Of a DNA stretch of 64,000 nt, positions 46,367-54,568 are shown piece after piece. The DNA is taken from assembly GCA_944321635.1 (NCBI GenBank), contig CALULY010000010.1:35930-99929 (forward strand), given 5' to 3'. The DNA comes from an uncultured Bacteroidaceae bacterium (lineage in GTDB: Bacteria; Bacteroidota; Bacteroidia; Bacteroidales; Bacteroidaceae). The position numbers were made by a program, and so were the translations under genes. The notes under the pieces were generated by a model that did not search any database, had not been told where the DNA came from, and saw only the letters and a list, made by a program, of their open reading frames with translations. How positions within the stretch are numbered: position 1 is the first letter of the stretch; each line of letters starts with the position of its first letter.

Positions 46367-46540
46367 GTAGAGACGCGAATAATCGCGTCTCTACGTACGC
46401 CCTCACATTCATTCCCTCGATTTGCATTGCCGTGTCGTTGTGGAGACGCGATTAATCGCGTCTCTACGTATGCCCTCACATTCAATCTACCGGTTTGCAT
46501 TGCCATGTCGTTGTGGAGACGCGATTAATCGCGTCTCTAC
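46367..46540. repeat. 73-bp periodic array of three 28-bp palindromes
   Basis: Palindromes at 46367-46394, 46440-46467 and 46513-46540, each with half-site G-T-(A/G)-GAGACGCGAWT and its complement. Start-to-start distance is exactly 73 in both cases, and the 45-base spacers are also similar (both contain CCCTCACATTCA and TTTGCATTGCC, and end GTCGTT). The last palindrome contains the TAG stop of the methyltransferase gene. Confidence 0.92.
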
Positions 46541-47532
46541 TTTATTTTGCGGATTACTATTCTATCATACAATCTGCGCAACTCGCCATCTCTCTCGACA
46601 TAAAAGGTCGGGCCTCCGTCTGGCTTGCCCATGCGTTGTCTGATGATTGACATATCCGCCAACTCAAGGCTGCTCCCGACTATCTCAAATTGCTCGGGAT
46701 TGTACTTATCCATGAATGTGATGGGGACGCCCATCAATCCATCGTAGTCACAGGGGATATCGGCGGTTTTCGATACGTCGATCGCGTTATAATTCGCATA
46801 CGTAGGATATTCCTCTGGCGTATAGTGTTTGTAAAGGATGATTTCCTCGTGACGTTTTTTGTGGTCGAGGTTGGTGTACCAAATAGAAGGGACATTTATG
46901 AGTTTCTTCCCATCTATGACTTTCTCTGTTTTCCCTTCATAATCTGAATGAAACCACATTCCGCCCGCGAACCCTCTGTAACCAGTCCACAGTTTATTTT
47001 GCTTTATCAACGGGAAAATCTCTTTGTACTTGATGGCGTTTTTATTCCCTATGATCAAAAACTTCTTGTCATATTCCACCAACTGCGCCACATACTCCCT
47101 GAACAACGAAAACGGTGGATTCGTCACCACGATGTCCGCCTGCTTGAGCAGCTCGATGCATTCACGGCTGCGGAAATCACCGTCACCCCGCAACGGTCTC
47201 ACGCCTATCTCGTCGGCACTGGGGATGTGGTCGCCGTCCTTGTCGCCCTCATAGACCAGGTAGACGGCCTGCTCGCTCCGCCCTTGGCTGAAGAGGTCGA
47301 TGTCCTGGTTCTTGTAACACGTGGTGATCAACCGCTTCAACCCCAGGAACTCGAAGTTGTAAGCAAAATAGGTGAAGAAGTTGCTCACCCTCGGGTCGTC
47401 GCAATTGCACAACACCGTCTTGCCGTGAAAATGCTCGCGGTAATGCCGCAACTCGTTGTTGATGTCCTCAAGCTGGGTATAGAACTCGTCTTTCTTGGCT
47501 TCCTTAGACTTGTTCAGATTGTTGTTTGCCAT
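46537..47532 (-). CDS. EcoRI-type adenine-specific DNA methyltransferase
   Basis: 331 residues. DEFYTQLEDINNEL near the start and VVTNPPFSLFREYV (NPPF, about 138) are typical of the M.EcoRI-like N6-adenine family, with the late GGMWF and PITFMDKYNPEQFEIVG blocks. It starts 18 bases after the DUF262-HNH gene on the same strand and probably protects DNA from that nuclease. Its TAG stop lies inside a 28-bp palindrome, so the 3' end has been rebuilt by that repeat. Target sequence unknown (EcoRI's GAATTC cannot be assumed). Confidence 0.88.
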   Translation of the reverse strand: MANNNLNKSKEAKKDEFYTQLEDINNELRHYREHFHGKTVLCNCDDPRVSNFFTYFAYNFEFLGLKRLITTCYKNQDIDLFSQGRSEQAVYLVYEGDKDGDHIPSADEIGVRPLRGDGDFRSRECIELLKQADIVVTNPPFSLFREYVAQLVEYDKKFLIIGNKNAIKYKEIFPLIKQNKLWTGYRGFAGGMWFHSDYEGKTEKVIDGKKLINVPSIWYTNLDHKKRHEEIILYKHYTPEEYPTYANYNAIDVSKTADIPCDYDGLMGVPITFMDKYNPEQFEIVGSSLELADMSIIRQRMGKPDGGPTFYVERDGELRRLYDRIVIRKIK

Positions 47533-47550
47533 GTCTCTCGGTTTGTTTTG

Positions 47551-48660
47551 TCATCTGCCACCTTTGATCCTGTTGCAATTGCGGCAAAGCATCTGGCAGT
47601 TGTCCGCCACAGTCGTGCCGCCCTCTCGCCACGGTGTGATGTGGTCGGCCTCCATCTCCTCCAACTCAAAATGCTTGCCGCAATGGACGCAGATGCCTTG
47701 TTGCCGCTCGTAAGCCTCGCGCTTTTGCTTTTTGTCAAATGTACGGAAACTGAGGTCGCGCAAGTCTCCGCTCAGGACATAGCGGTAGATGCCCGACTTC
47801 TTCATGATCTCGTCATCCTCCATCAAGTCATGCACCTGCTGTTCGAGGGCGGCAGTGTCGTAAGTGTTTTCGCCAAACTCGTCATACATCGCTCCCCAGT
47901 CCAACCCCTTCATCTCGCGGCGGTACTTGGGGAAAGTGGAACGTATCCATGTGATGATTGACACAAAGTAACCCCACAGCTTGTTGGCATTGGGGTCAAA
48001 CTGATGCAGTGCCATGTACTTGTCAACGCTCTCCACGCCGTCATGCCGTGCAGCCCATCGCAGGATGGTCGCCAGGTATGCCTGCTCGATGGCATTGCCG
48101 CTCAACAGGTCAGCCCCCATCTTGTAAGCCGGGCATCCGTTCTTTGAGAAATGCCGGCGGGCATCGGTCACGAATGGTCCGGCATAAACGGCGTTCAGCA
48201 ACTCCTGGTCAAGCAACTTCTCACCGGCGATGTTGATGACCCTGAACCAGTCGAGCTTCTCCTTGTCCGTCCCTTCACAGAAATAGACTGTCAGTTCGTA
48301 GTCGAGGAACTTTGCCTTCTCCTCATCGGTAAGCGTCGTGAAGTAGAGCGTGCCACACGCCGGGTCAACAATATTGAAATCATGGGTATAGAACCCGCAT
48401 ATCGAGAGGGTGCGCTGCTGCCCGTCGATCATCTCGAAGTTGCCGTCCCTGTCCATGCTCCAGTACATGATGTTGAGGGGAAAACCCTTGAGGATAGTCT
48501 CGACGACGGCCTGTTGCTGCCTCTCGTCATAACGGAACTCACGCTGGTAGGGCGGCCGGATGTCCAGCCGGCCATGATAGCCTTTCACCCCGGCATCCGG
48601 GTCATTGACATACCCGTCTATCAGGTCGCGGATCTTTATGGATTTCAATTCTATCTGCAT
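47551..48660 (-). CDS. DUF262-HNH endonuclease (putative restriction enzyme)
   Basis: 369 residues. The N-terminal DUF262 (ParB-like, GmrSD_N) domain has PPYQREFRYDERQQQAVVE and the nucleotide motif IDGQQRTL (D79-R83). The C-terminal HNH domain has CVHC (324-327), ADHITPW with H340, N354 and CRNC (359-362). GmrS/GmrD and SspE use related DUF262 plus nuclease pairings against modified phage DNA. Here the partner is an EcoRI-type methyltransferase 18 bases downstream, implying a two-gene restriction-modification pair. The RAYT stop is only 11 bases upstream. Confidence 0.83.
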   Translation of the reverse strand: MQIELKSIKIRDLIDGYVNDPDAGVKGYHGRLDIRPPYQREFRYDERQQQAVVETILKGFPLNIMYWSMDRDGNFEMIDGQQRTLSICGFYTHDFNIVDPACGTLYFTTLTDEEKAKFLDYELTVYFCEGTDKEKLDWFRVINIAGEKLLDQELLNAVYAGPFVTDARRHFSKNGCPAYKMGADLLSGNAIEQAYLATILRWAARHDGVESVDKYMALHQFDPNANKLWGYFVSIITWIRSTFPKYRREMKGLDWGAMYDEFGENTYDTAALEQQVHDLMEDDEIMKKSGIYRYVLSGDLRDLSFRTFDKKQKREAYERQQGICVHCGKHFELEEMEADHITPWREGGTTVADNCQMLCRNCNRIKGGR

Positions 48661-48671
48661 ATCGTTCCTTT

Positions 48672-49229
48672 TTAATAGTTGTCATTCAGTTCGTCCAAGT
48701 CCCATTGCGCGACATTGTTTTCGATATATTCCGCAATATGGTTCATTTCCGCGACATTACGCATGATATGGTCGTGAAAACGGGGTTGCCAGGCAAAGGG
48801 GAGGTTGTTTTTATGCGCCATACGGGTTATACGTGCCTTAATGCCACGAACAACAGTCCCCAATGTTTGTGAAATCATAGGATTCCGGGAGATTGACGTT
48901 GTTGGCGGTGTCGTTGTAGAGACGCGATTAATCGCGTCTCTACAATCCACGTCATTGCTATCGATGATTACAATAGCGTGTATGTGGTTTGGTATAATGG
49001 CAAACAACGGGATTTCCGCGTATGGATAATGAACTGATGCCTGTGTAAAACAATCATTCGCAATTTTCCCAATCCCAGACAACTGCATAGCACCAGCAAC
49101 TATTTCACCAAAACCATGCACTCTTGCAGCCGTGCATATCGTGACGAAATACATCCCGCCATTATATTCGTGCCATGAGACGCGAGCTGACGCTATACGG
49201 TATCTATCTTGGAATTTATCCTTGGTCAT
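48672..49229 (-). CDS. REP-associated tyrosine transposase (RAYT, Y1_Tnp/IS200-like)
   Basis: 185 residues. Y1 transposase fold: YFVTICT (about 27-33), HUH motif PNHIHAIV (H82, H84), the LGTVVRGIKARITR helix, and the candidate catalytic tyrosine in IAEYIENN (Y168). Residues about 94-106 (DCRDAINRVSTT) are encoded by a 28-bp palindrome of the same type found around the module, read in frame in a loop that is variable in the family. No terminal IS ends are seen, as usual for RAYTs. It is first in line with the HNH and methyltransferase genes. Confidence 0.87.
   Translation of the reverse strand: MTKDKFQDRYRIASARVSWHEYNGGMYFVTICTAARVHGFGEIVAGAMQLSGIGKIANDCFTQASVHYPYAEIPLFAIIPNHIHAIVIIDSNDVDCRDAINRVSTTTPPTTSISRNPMISQTLGTVVRGIKARITRMAHKNNLPFAWQPRFHDHIMRNVAEMNHIAEYIENNVAQWDLDELNDNY
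48916..48943. repeat. 28-bp palindrome inside the RAYT coding sequence
   Basis: Perfect palindrome with half-site GTAGAGACGCGATT. It keeps the left flank GTGTCGTT shared with the array palindromes at 46440 and 46513. Its length plus flanks leaves the RAYT frame open. Confidence 0.95.
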
Positions 49230-49255
49230 TTTGAAATATTCTATTCATTATCATC

Positions 49256-49323
49256 ATAGAGACGCGATTAATCGCGTCTCTACATACGCCCATACATTTC
49301 ATTACATATTGTTGCGTCTCCAC
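49256..49323. repeat. 28-bp palindrome plus half copy upstream of RAYT
   Basis: A palindrome at 49256-49283 (first base differs) is followed by ATACGCCCATACATTTCATT, similar to the array spacer, and then a half palindrome GCGTCTCCAC at 49314-49323. This is the outer edge of the RAYT/restriction module, just before radA. Confidence 0.88.
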
Positions 49324-49339
49324 ATCTTTGCCCATGGCA

Positions 49340-50698
49340 TCACCCAAACAACTGCCTGAACGCCTCCTCGACCTTGCGCACCGGCGTTATCTCGATGGTA
49401 AAACGCTTTAGGTCAAGGCCGGCCATGTTGTTTGACGGGATGATTATCTGCGTGAAGCCCAACTTCTGCGCCTCTTGTATGCGTTGCTCGATGCGGTTGA
49501 CGGGGCGTATCTCGCCAGACAACCCCACCTCGCCGGCCAGGGCTATGCCCCGCTCGATCTCCACGTCCATGTTTGACGAGAGGATGGACGAGATGACAGA
49601 CAGGTCTATCGCCGGGTCGCTGACCTTCAGGCCGCCGGCGATGTTGAGGAACACGTCCTTCTGCGCCAGCTTGAATCCCGCCCTCTTCTCCAGCACGGCG
49701 AGCAGCATGTTCATCCTCCTGAGGTCGAATCCCGTCGCCGACCTCTGCGGCGTGCCATAGACCGCGCTGCTGACCAGCGCCTGCGTCTCGACCAGGAAAG
49801 GCCGCGCCCCCTCCATCGTAGCCGCCACGGATATGCCGCTTGACGGCGGCACGTCGTCCGAAAGGAGCAGGCGTGACGGGTTGTCAACGCACTGGAGGCC
49901 GTCGGCCTTCATCTCATATATGCCAATCTCAAACGTACTGCCAAACCGGTTTTTGACGCTGCGGAGGATGCGGTAGAAATAGTGTTGGTCTCCCTCAAAC
50001 TGCAACACCGTGTCAACGATGTGTTCCAGCACCTTGGGGCCGGCGATGTTGCCGTCCTTGTTGATGTGGCCGATGATGATGAATGGGATGTCGGTCTCTT
50101 TGGCGAACTTCAATATGCGCGTGGCGCACTCCCTGACCTGCGACACCGTGCCGGGCGAGGACTCAAGCCCCTCGGCCATGATGGTCTGGATGGAATCCAC
50201 CACCACCAGCACGGGCGACACGGCACGTGCCTGGTCGAGGATGTTGTCCAACGCCGTCTCGCACAGCACGAGGCAGTCGCCGCCGTCCGCGCCGAGACGG
50301 TTGGCCCTCATCTTGACTTGCGAGGCACTCTCCTCGGCTGACACATAGAGCACCGTGCCACCTCGCATCCTCAGGGCCGTCTGGAGCGCGAGGGTGGACT
50401 TGCCTATGCCCGGTTCGCCGCCGATGAGCACCAGCGAACCGCGCACCAGCCCGCCGCCCAGCACGCGGTCAAACTCGGTGTCATGCGTAGGGATGCGCCC
50501 TTGCTCGTTGCAACCTATCTCTCCCAACGGCCGTGGGGCTTGCCGACCGCCGCCCGACGAGGCACGCGAAGGCGACTGGCGCACGACGGTCTCCTCGGTG
50601 AAAGTGTTCCACTCGCCGCAACTCGGGCACCGCCCGTTCCACCGCGCCGACTCATAGCCGCAGTTGGAACATACGTAAACTGTTTTAGCCTTTGCCAT
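49340..50698 (-). CDS. radA: DNA repair protein RadA (Sms)
   Basis: RecA-like branch-migration helicase. The 452 residues have an N-terminal zinc finger (CSNCGYESARWNGRCPSCG), Walker A GGEPGIGKSTL, the RadA motif KNRFG, and a C-terminal Lon-like domain (ISLSGEIRPVNRIEQRI region). A longer frame runs to 50737, but its first 13 residues cover the promoter; the ATG at 50698 gives the usual start MAKAKTVYVCSNCG. Transcript leader would be only a few bases. Confidence 0.95.
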   Translation of the reverse strand: MAKAKTVYVCSNCGYESARWNGRCPSCGEWNTFTEETVVRQSPSRASSGGGRQAPRPLGEIGCNEQGRIPTHDTEFDRVLGGGLVRGSLVLIGGEPGIGKSTLALQTALRMRGGTVLYVSAEESASQVKMRANRLGADGGDCLVLCETALDNILDQARAVSPVLVVVDSIQTIMAEGLESSPGTVSQVRECATRILKFAKETDIPFIIIGHINKDGNIAGPKVLEHIVDTVLQFEGDQHYFYRILRSVKNRFGSTFEIGIYEMKADGLQCVDNPSRLLLSDDVPPSSGISVAATMEGARPFLVETQALVSSAVYGTPQRSATGFDLRRMNMLLAVLEKRAGFKLAQKDVFLNIAGGLKVSDPAIDLSVISSILSSNMDVEIERGIALAGEVGLSGEIRPVNRIEQRIQEAQKLGFTQIIIPSNNMAGLDLKRFTIEITPVRKVEEAFRQLFG

Positions 50699-50706
50699 AA
50701 TGCCCG

Positions 50707-50738
50707 CAAAGATAGCGCAAACACAATCCCTCGGCAAG
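50707..50738 (-). promoter_or_regulatory. radA promoter
   Basis: On the minus strand CTTG (50735-50738), a 20-base spacer and TATCTTTG (50707-50714). The start of transcription would fall at about 50700, almost at the ATG (50698), so the mRNA may be nearly leaderless. Confidence 0.6.
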
Positions 50739-51272
50739 GCTTGCCTGCGAAAGGGAAAGGGCGTGTCGCAATGGTGTCACAGGCCCCACGCCACGCCATG
50801 CACCGGCCAAAATCGCCTTGCACGCCGGGAAAAATTCCATCAGGTCGGACATAAAGTTCCATTAGGTCTGACATAAAGTATATTCAAAACTTTTGAATAT
50901 ATAAACAGAACTTTTGTTTATATAAACAGAAGTTTTGAATATATAAACAAAACTTCTGAATATACTTTTCATTAGGAGGCAACTAACTTTTCCCGCCGGG
51001 CGGCGGAAGTTCGGGTCTGGCTTGACCGGGTTTGCCCCCTATCCCACCACACCGGATGCCGGCATCCCGCATTTGCACATCACTCACGCATCAACGAGAC
51101 GAATAGGGCGAATGGTGAAGATGAGTGTAAATGGTGCGGCTCGGTCCCGTCCGTCCCTGTCGCCAGCGGCGCCCCATCGCCACTGTGGCGATGGGGCGTG
51201 GGCGGAGGGCGCGGCGGGGAACGTCAAACGCGGCACTGCCCGAAGCCGCATAGCATCCCAAAATGCGCAGAC
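50739..51272. other. Spacer between radA and the cupin gene (about 530 bases)
   Basis: Holds repeat copy E (50868-50980) and a perfect 12-bp-stem hairpin with a 3-base loop (GCCCCATCGCCA-CTG-TGGCGATGGGGC, 51171-51197) with no T run. No gene is supported; the small ORFs lack recognisable features. Confidence 0.6.
50868..50980. repeat. 21-bp tandem-unit element, copy E
   Basis: Four 21-bp units at 50885, 50906, 50927 and 50948, enclosed by AAAGTATATTC and GAATATACTTT, a perfect inverted pair. On the left, two 22-base copies of the outer word TCCATYAGGTCKGACATAAA stand in tandem (about 50836-50879). Confidence 0.9.
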
Positions 51273-51315
51273 AAAAAAGAGGTGCGGCAACGCAAACAAC
51301 CGCGTGCCGCACCTC
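51273..51315 (-). terminator. Cupin/ADH operon terminator
   Basis: GAGGTGCGGCA / TGCCGCACCTC perfect 11-bp stem. On the minus strand it is followed by a run of six T residues, about 32 bases after the stop of the cupin gene. Confidence 0.85.
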
Positions 51316-51347
51316 CAAGCGAGGTTAAAAAGATTCGATTGCCGGGG

Positions 51348-52175
51348 CTAATCCTCCAGCTTTGAATATTCGTCGTCGCCGACGGGCTCAAGCCACTCGT
51401 TGGATGTGTCCTTGCCCGGCAGTTCAAAGGCGAGGTGCGCAAACCAGCTGTCCGCCGCCGCGCCGTGCCAATGCTTGACGTTGGCGGGGATGTGGATGAC
51501 ATCACCGGGCAGCATACGCACTGCCGGCTTGCCTTCCTCTTGATACCAGCCACGCCCCGCCACGCACACGAGCATCTGCCCGCCGCCCTCGGTGGCACGG
51601 TGCACGTGCCAGTTGTTGCGGCATTCAGGCTCAAATGTGACGTTGGAGAACGGCACTTGCTCGGTCGATATGCGTGCCAGGTAGCTGTTGCCGGTGAAGT
51701 AGGCGGCATAGGCGGTGTTGGGCTCGCCTATCGGGAATATCATCTCGCGCTGGAACGCCTCCTTGCCACCGTCGCCGGCTCCCGCGCCGTCAGCCCAAAC
51801 GTCCTTGGCGAGGCGGAATGCGCCCCAGGCGTTAGGCCAACCGGCGTAAAAGGCGATGTGGGTGAGCAATTCAGCTATCTCCGTGCGCGTCACGCCGTTG
51901 CTCTTGGCAAATTGCAGGTGGTGCGTCAGTGACGAGTCGATGATGCCCTTGCCAACCAGCGTGGCGACAGTCACCATGCTGCGGTCGTGGGGCGAGAGGC
52001 CTGGGCGGTTCCACACTTGACCGAAGAGCACATCATCATTGAGTTCGGCAAACTTGGGAGCGAACTCCCCGAGCTGCACGCGACCGGCCGTCTGGGTTAT
52101 CTTCTCTTGTGCCATGACATTCTGTACGTTAATCATCGAGGCAACGAGGAGCAGCAATGCGAGGCTTCTCTTCAT
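51348..52175 (-). CDS. Exported carboxymuconolactone decarboxylase-like / cupin fusion protein
   Basis: 275 residues from the ATG at 52175 (a longer frame starts at 52193). Signal peptide to about residue 23 (MINVQNVMAQ). The AhpD/CMD-like domain (about 35-125: DRSMVTVATLVGKGI, TEIAELLTHIAFYAGWPNA) is followed by a C-terminal cupin (about 165-255) with metal-ligand histidines in WHVHRATEGGG and HWHGA. Downstream of an iron alcohol dehydrogenase and probably co-transcribed. No CMD active cysteine pair is visible, so the activity is unclear. Confidence 0.85.
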   Translation of the reverse strand: MKRSLALLLLVASMINVQNVMAQEKITQTAGRVQLGEFAPKFAELNDDVLFGQVWNRPGLSPHDRSMVTVATLVGKGIIDSSLTHHLQFAKSNGVTRTEIAELLTHIAFYAGWPNAWGAFRLAKDVWADGAGAGDGGKEAFQREMIFPIGEPNTAYAAYFTGNSYLARISTEQVPFSNVTFEPECRNNWHVHRATEGGGQMLVCVAGRGWYQEEGKPAVRMLPGDVIHIPANVKHWHGAAADSWFAHLAFELPGKDTSNEWLEPVGDDEYSKLED

Positions 52176-52193
52176 GTCCGAAACGTTATACAT

Positions 52194-53375
52194 TTATTTA
52201 TATGACTGTCTGTAAACCTCCACAATGTCCTCATCGCTCATCGCCACACGGTCGCTGGTGTACATGATGCCCATCACTTCCCGCGAGTTGCGCATGAACT
52301 TCTCCATCTCGTCTGGCGTGATGCCATAGTCGGACATCCGCAAGTCAGCCACGCCGCAAGCCTCCTGCAAGCGGTCGAGGGCGGTGATGAAGTCTTCGGG
52401 CTTGGATGCCTCAGGCATACCCATCGCCTGGGCCATGCGGACGAAACGCTCGTCGCAACCATGGTGCTTGATGAAATAGGAGTAGTAGGCGCGGCTTATC
52501 ATTATCAACCCCGCTCCGTGAGGCAGGTTGGGATGGTAGGCCGAGAGGGCGTGCTCCATGGCGTGTTCGCTCGTGATGCGTGTCAGGCACATGACAACGC
52601 CGGAAAGCGTGTTGCCGAATGCGACCCTCGTGCGTGCCTCCATGTCATTGCCGTCGCGGACGGCGCGGGGCAGGCACTCTGCAATGTTCCTTATGGCCTC
52701 AAGGGCGTACATGTCACTCATCACGTTTGCACCCTTGGCGATGTAGCCCTCGGTGCTGTGGAACAGGGCATCAAAGCCCTGGAAGGCGGTGAACGACGGC
52801 GGCACGCTCTTCATCAGTTCAGGGTCAACTATCGAGATGACCGGGAAGAGGGAGGAATGACCGATGAAGGCTTTCTCAAAGGTATCTTCCTTGGTGATGA
52901 CGCCCGAGTTGTCGGTTTCTGAGCCAGTGCCCGCCGTCGTGGTGACTGCCACGATGGGCAGAGGACGCACGGCAAACGGTTTGCCTTTGCCCGAACCGAT
53001 GGGCACATAGTCCCACAGCTCGCCGTCATTGGTCGCCATGACCGCTATGCCCTTGGTGCAGTCCATCACGCTGCCGCCGCCGAGGGCGAGCAGGAAGTCG
53101 CAGCCGTTGTCACGCGCCGCCTTGGCACCTGCGTTGACGTTGGCGACAGTGGGGTTGGGCGACACGCCGTCAAAGATGGCGTAGGCCACACCCGCCTTTG
53201 CCAATTGTTGCTCGACACGGGCAAGATAGCCGTTGGCGCGGGTCGATTTGCCATTGGAGATGACAATCAAGGCCTTCTTTCCAGGCAGGCATTGCTCACT
53301 GAGTTTCTCCAGAGTCCCTGCACCAAACAACAGGTTGGTGGGGACGAACATCTCGTAACTAAGATTTGTTTCCAT
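52194..53375 (-). CDS. Iron-containing alcohol dehydrogenase (BDH-like)
   Basis: NAD(P)H-linked reduction of an aldehyde or ketone. The 393 residues have GGGSVMDCTKGIA (cofactor, about 93), TTAGTGSETDNSGVI and the metal-binding set in FQGFDALFHSTEGY and HAMEHALSAYHPNLPHG. An ATG at 53384 is also in frame (MVYMETN). Same strand and 18 bases before the CMD-cupin gene. The divergent AraC gene starts 190 bases away and is the likely regulator. Confidence 0.92.
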   Translation of the reverse strand: METNLSYEMFVPTNLLFGAGTLEKLSEQCLPGKKALIVISNGKSTRANGYLARVEQQLAKAGVAYAIFDGVSPNPTVANVNAGAKAARDNGCDFLLALGGGSVMDCTKGIAVMATNDGELWDYVPIGSGKGKPFAVRPLPIVAVTTTAGTGSETDNSGVITKEDTFEKAFIGHSSLFPVISIVDPELMKSVPPSFTAFQGFDALFHSTEGYIAKGANVMSDMYALEAIRNIAECLPRAVRDGNDMEARTRVAFGNTLSGVVMCLTRITSEHAMEHALSAYHPNLPHGAGLIMISRAYYSYFIKHHGCDERFVRMAQAMGMPEASKPEDFITALDRLQEACGVADLRMSDYGITPDEMEKFMRNSREVMGIMYTSDRVAMSDEDIVEVYRQSYK

Positions 53376-53536
53376 ATATACCATTATTTAATATACGTGC
53401 AATCGTGATACCACTCACGCTTAGCTGTCACAAAGATAGGACTGCGGAAGGGAAAAACAGTGTATATATATTACAGCCGCCCATACCAGATTTACAGATT
53501 AACATCCTGCAACATAGGGGCAATGAAGTTTTATCT

Positions 53537-53544
53537 TACATTTG
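53537..53544 (+). promoter_or_regulatory. araC-type gene -7 box
   Basis: TACATTTG, 23 bases before the ATG at 53567; it lies within the longer open frame and supports the shorter start. Confidence 0.5.
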
Positions 53545-53566
53545 CCTGCAACAAAACCACACAATC

Positions 53567-54472
53567 ATGACAGAGAGAGACGCAATAATCAGGCTGGACA
53601 CCGTGGATGACTACAACAGGCTCTTCGGGCTGGAGACACTGCACCCGCTGGTGGCAGTCATCGACTTAGAAGAAGCGACAAGGTTTCCCAAGCATTTCAC
53701 AATCAACTATGGCATCTACGCGCTGTTCCTCAAGCAGTCAAGGTGCGGCGACATCCGTTATGGACGGCAGACCTACGACTACCAGGAGGGGACTGTCGTG
53801 AGTTTCGCCCCGGGGCAAGTGGTCGAGACCAACATGGAGGATGGTGCCCGCCCCGCCGCCAAGGGGCTGCTCTTCCACCCTGACCTCATCAAAGGCACGT
53901 CGCTGGGGCAGGAGATAAAGACCTACTCGTTCTTTTCCTACAACTCCACCGAGGCGCTCCACCTGTCAGAGGAGGAAAAAGGCATCTTCACCGACTGCCT
54001 GCACAAGATAAGGATGGAGCTCGCCCACCCCATCGACAAGCTGAGCAAGCGGCTCATCGCACGCAACATCCAACTGTTGCTGGACTACTGCATGAGGTTC
54101 TACGAGCGGCAATTTGTCACACGCTCGGCATCAAACAAGGACGTGCTGGCGAAGTTTGAGAACCTGCTCGATGCCTACTTCCTTGAGGGCAAACCCGAGG
54201 ACGAGGGACTGCCCAGCGTCAGGTACTTTGCCGAGAAAGTGTTCCTCTCACCCAATTACTTCGGCGACCTCATCAAGAAAGAGACGGGCAAGACGGCGCA
54301 AGAACACATCCAATGCAAGCTCATCGACGTGGCAAAAGAGAAGATCGCCGGCACGAGCAAGACGATCAGCCAGATAGCCTACGAACTGGGATTCCAGTAC
54401 TCCCAGCACTTCAACCGCGTCTTCAAGCGCAACGTCGGCTGCACGCCCAACCAGTACAGGGAGATGCAGTGA
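53567..54472 (+). CDS. AraC-family transcriptional regulator
   Basis: 301 residues. The N-terminal cupin-like ligand domain (about 10-160) ends before two C-terminal helix-turn-helix motifs (VRYFAEKVFLSPNYFGDLIK; TISQIAYELGFQYSQHFNRV, about 230-300), with the family PNQYR end. ATG at 53567 is used because the -7 box at 53537 lies in the longer frame. Divergent from the alcohol dehydrogenase/cupin operon, which it probably controls. Confidence 0.92.
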   Translation: MTERDAIIRLDTVDDYNRLFGLETLHPLVAVIDLEEATRFPKHFTINYGIYALFLKQSRCGDIRYGRQTYDYQEGTVVSFAPGQVVETNMEDGARPAAKGLLFHPDLIKGTSLGQEIKTYSFFSYNSTEALHLSEEEKGIFTDCLHKIRMELAHPIDKLSKRLIARNIQLLLDYCMRFYERQFVTRSASNKDVLAKFENLLDAYFLEGKPEDEGLPSVRYFAEKVFLSPNYFGDLIKKETGKTAQEHIQCKLIDVAKEKIAGTSKTISQIAYELGFQYSQHFNRVFKRNVGCTPNQYREMQ

Positions 54473-54568
54473 CAGCATAACGACAAGCCAAGGCGGACAG
54501 GGACGGCAACCCTGCCCGCCGCCTTTTGTTACAATCCGGTTAAAACACCGAACGGGCATCCCCCCGAT

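Noticed and set aside
46367..46540. CRISPR array
   Set aside because: The regularly spaced 28-bp repeats are palindromes with similar spacers, only three in number, and no cas genes are present.
46948..47961. Antisense open frame over the methyltransferase and nuclease genes (337 codons)
   Set aside because: No family match and it would span two well-supported genes on the other strand.
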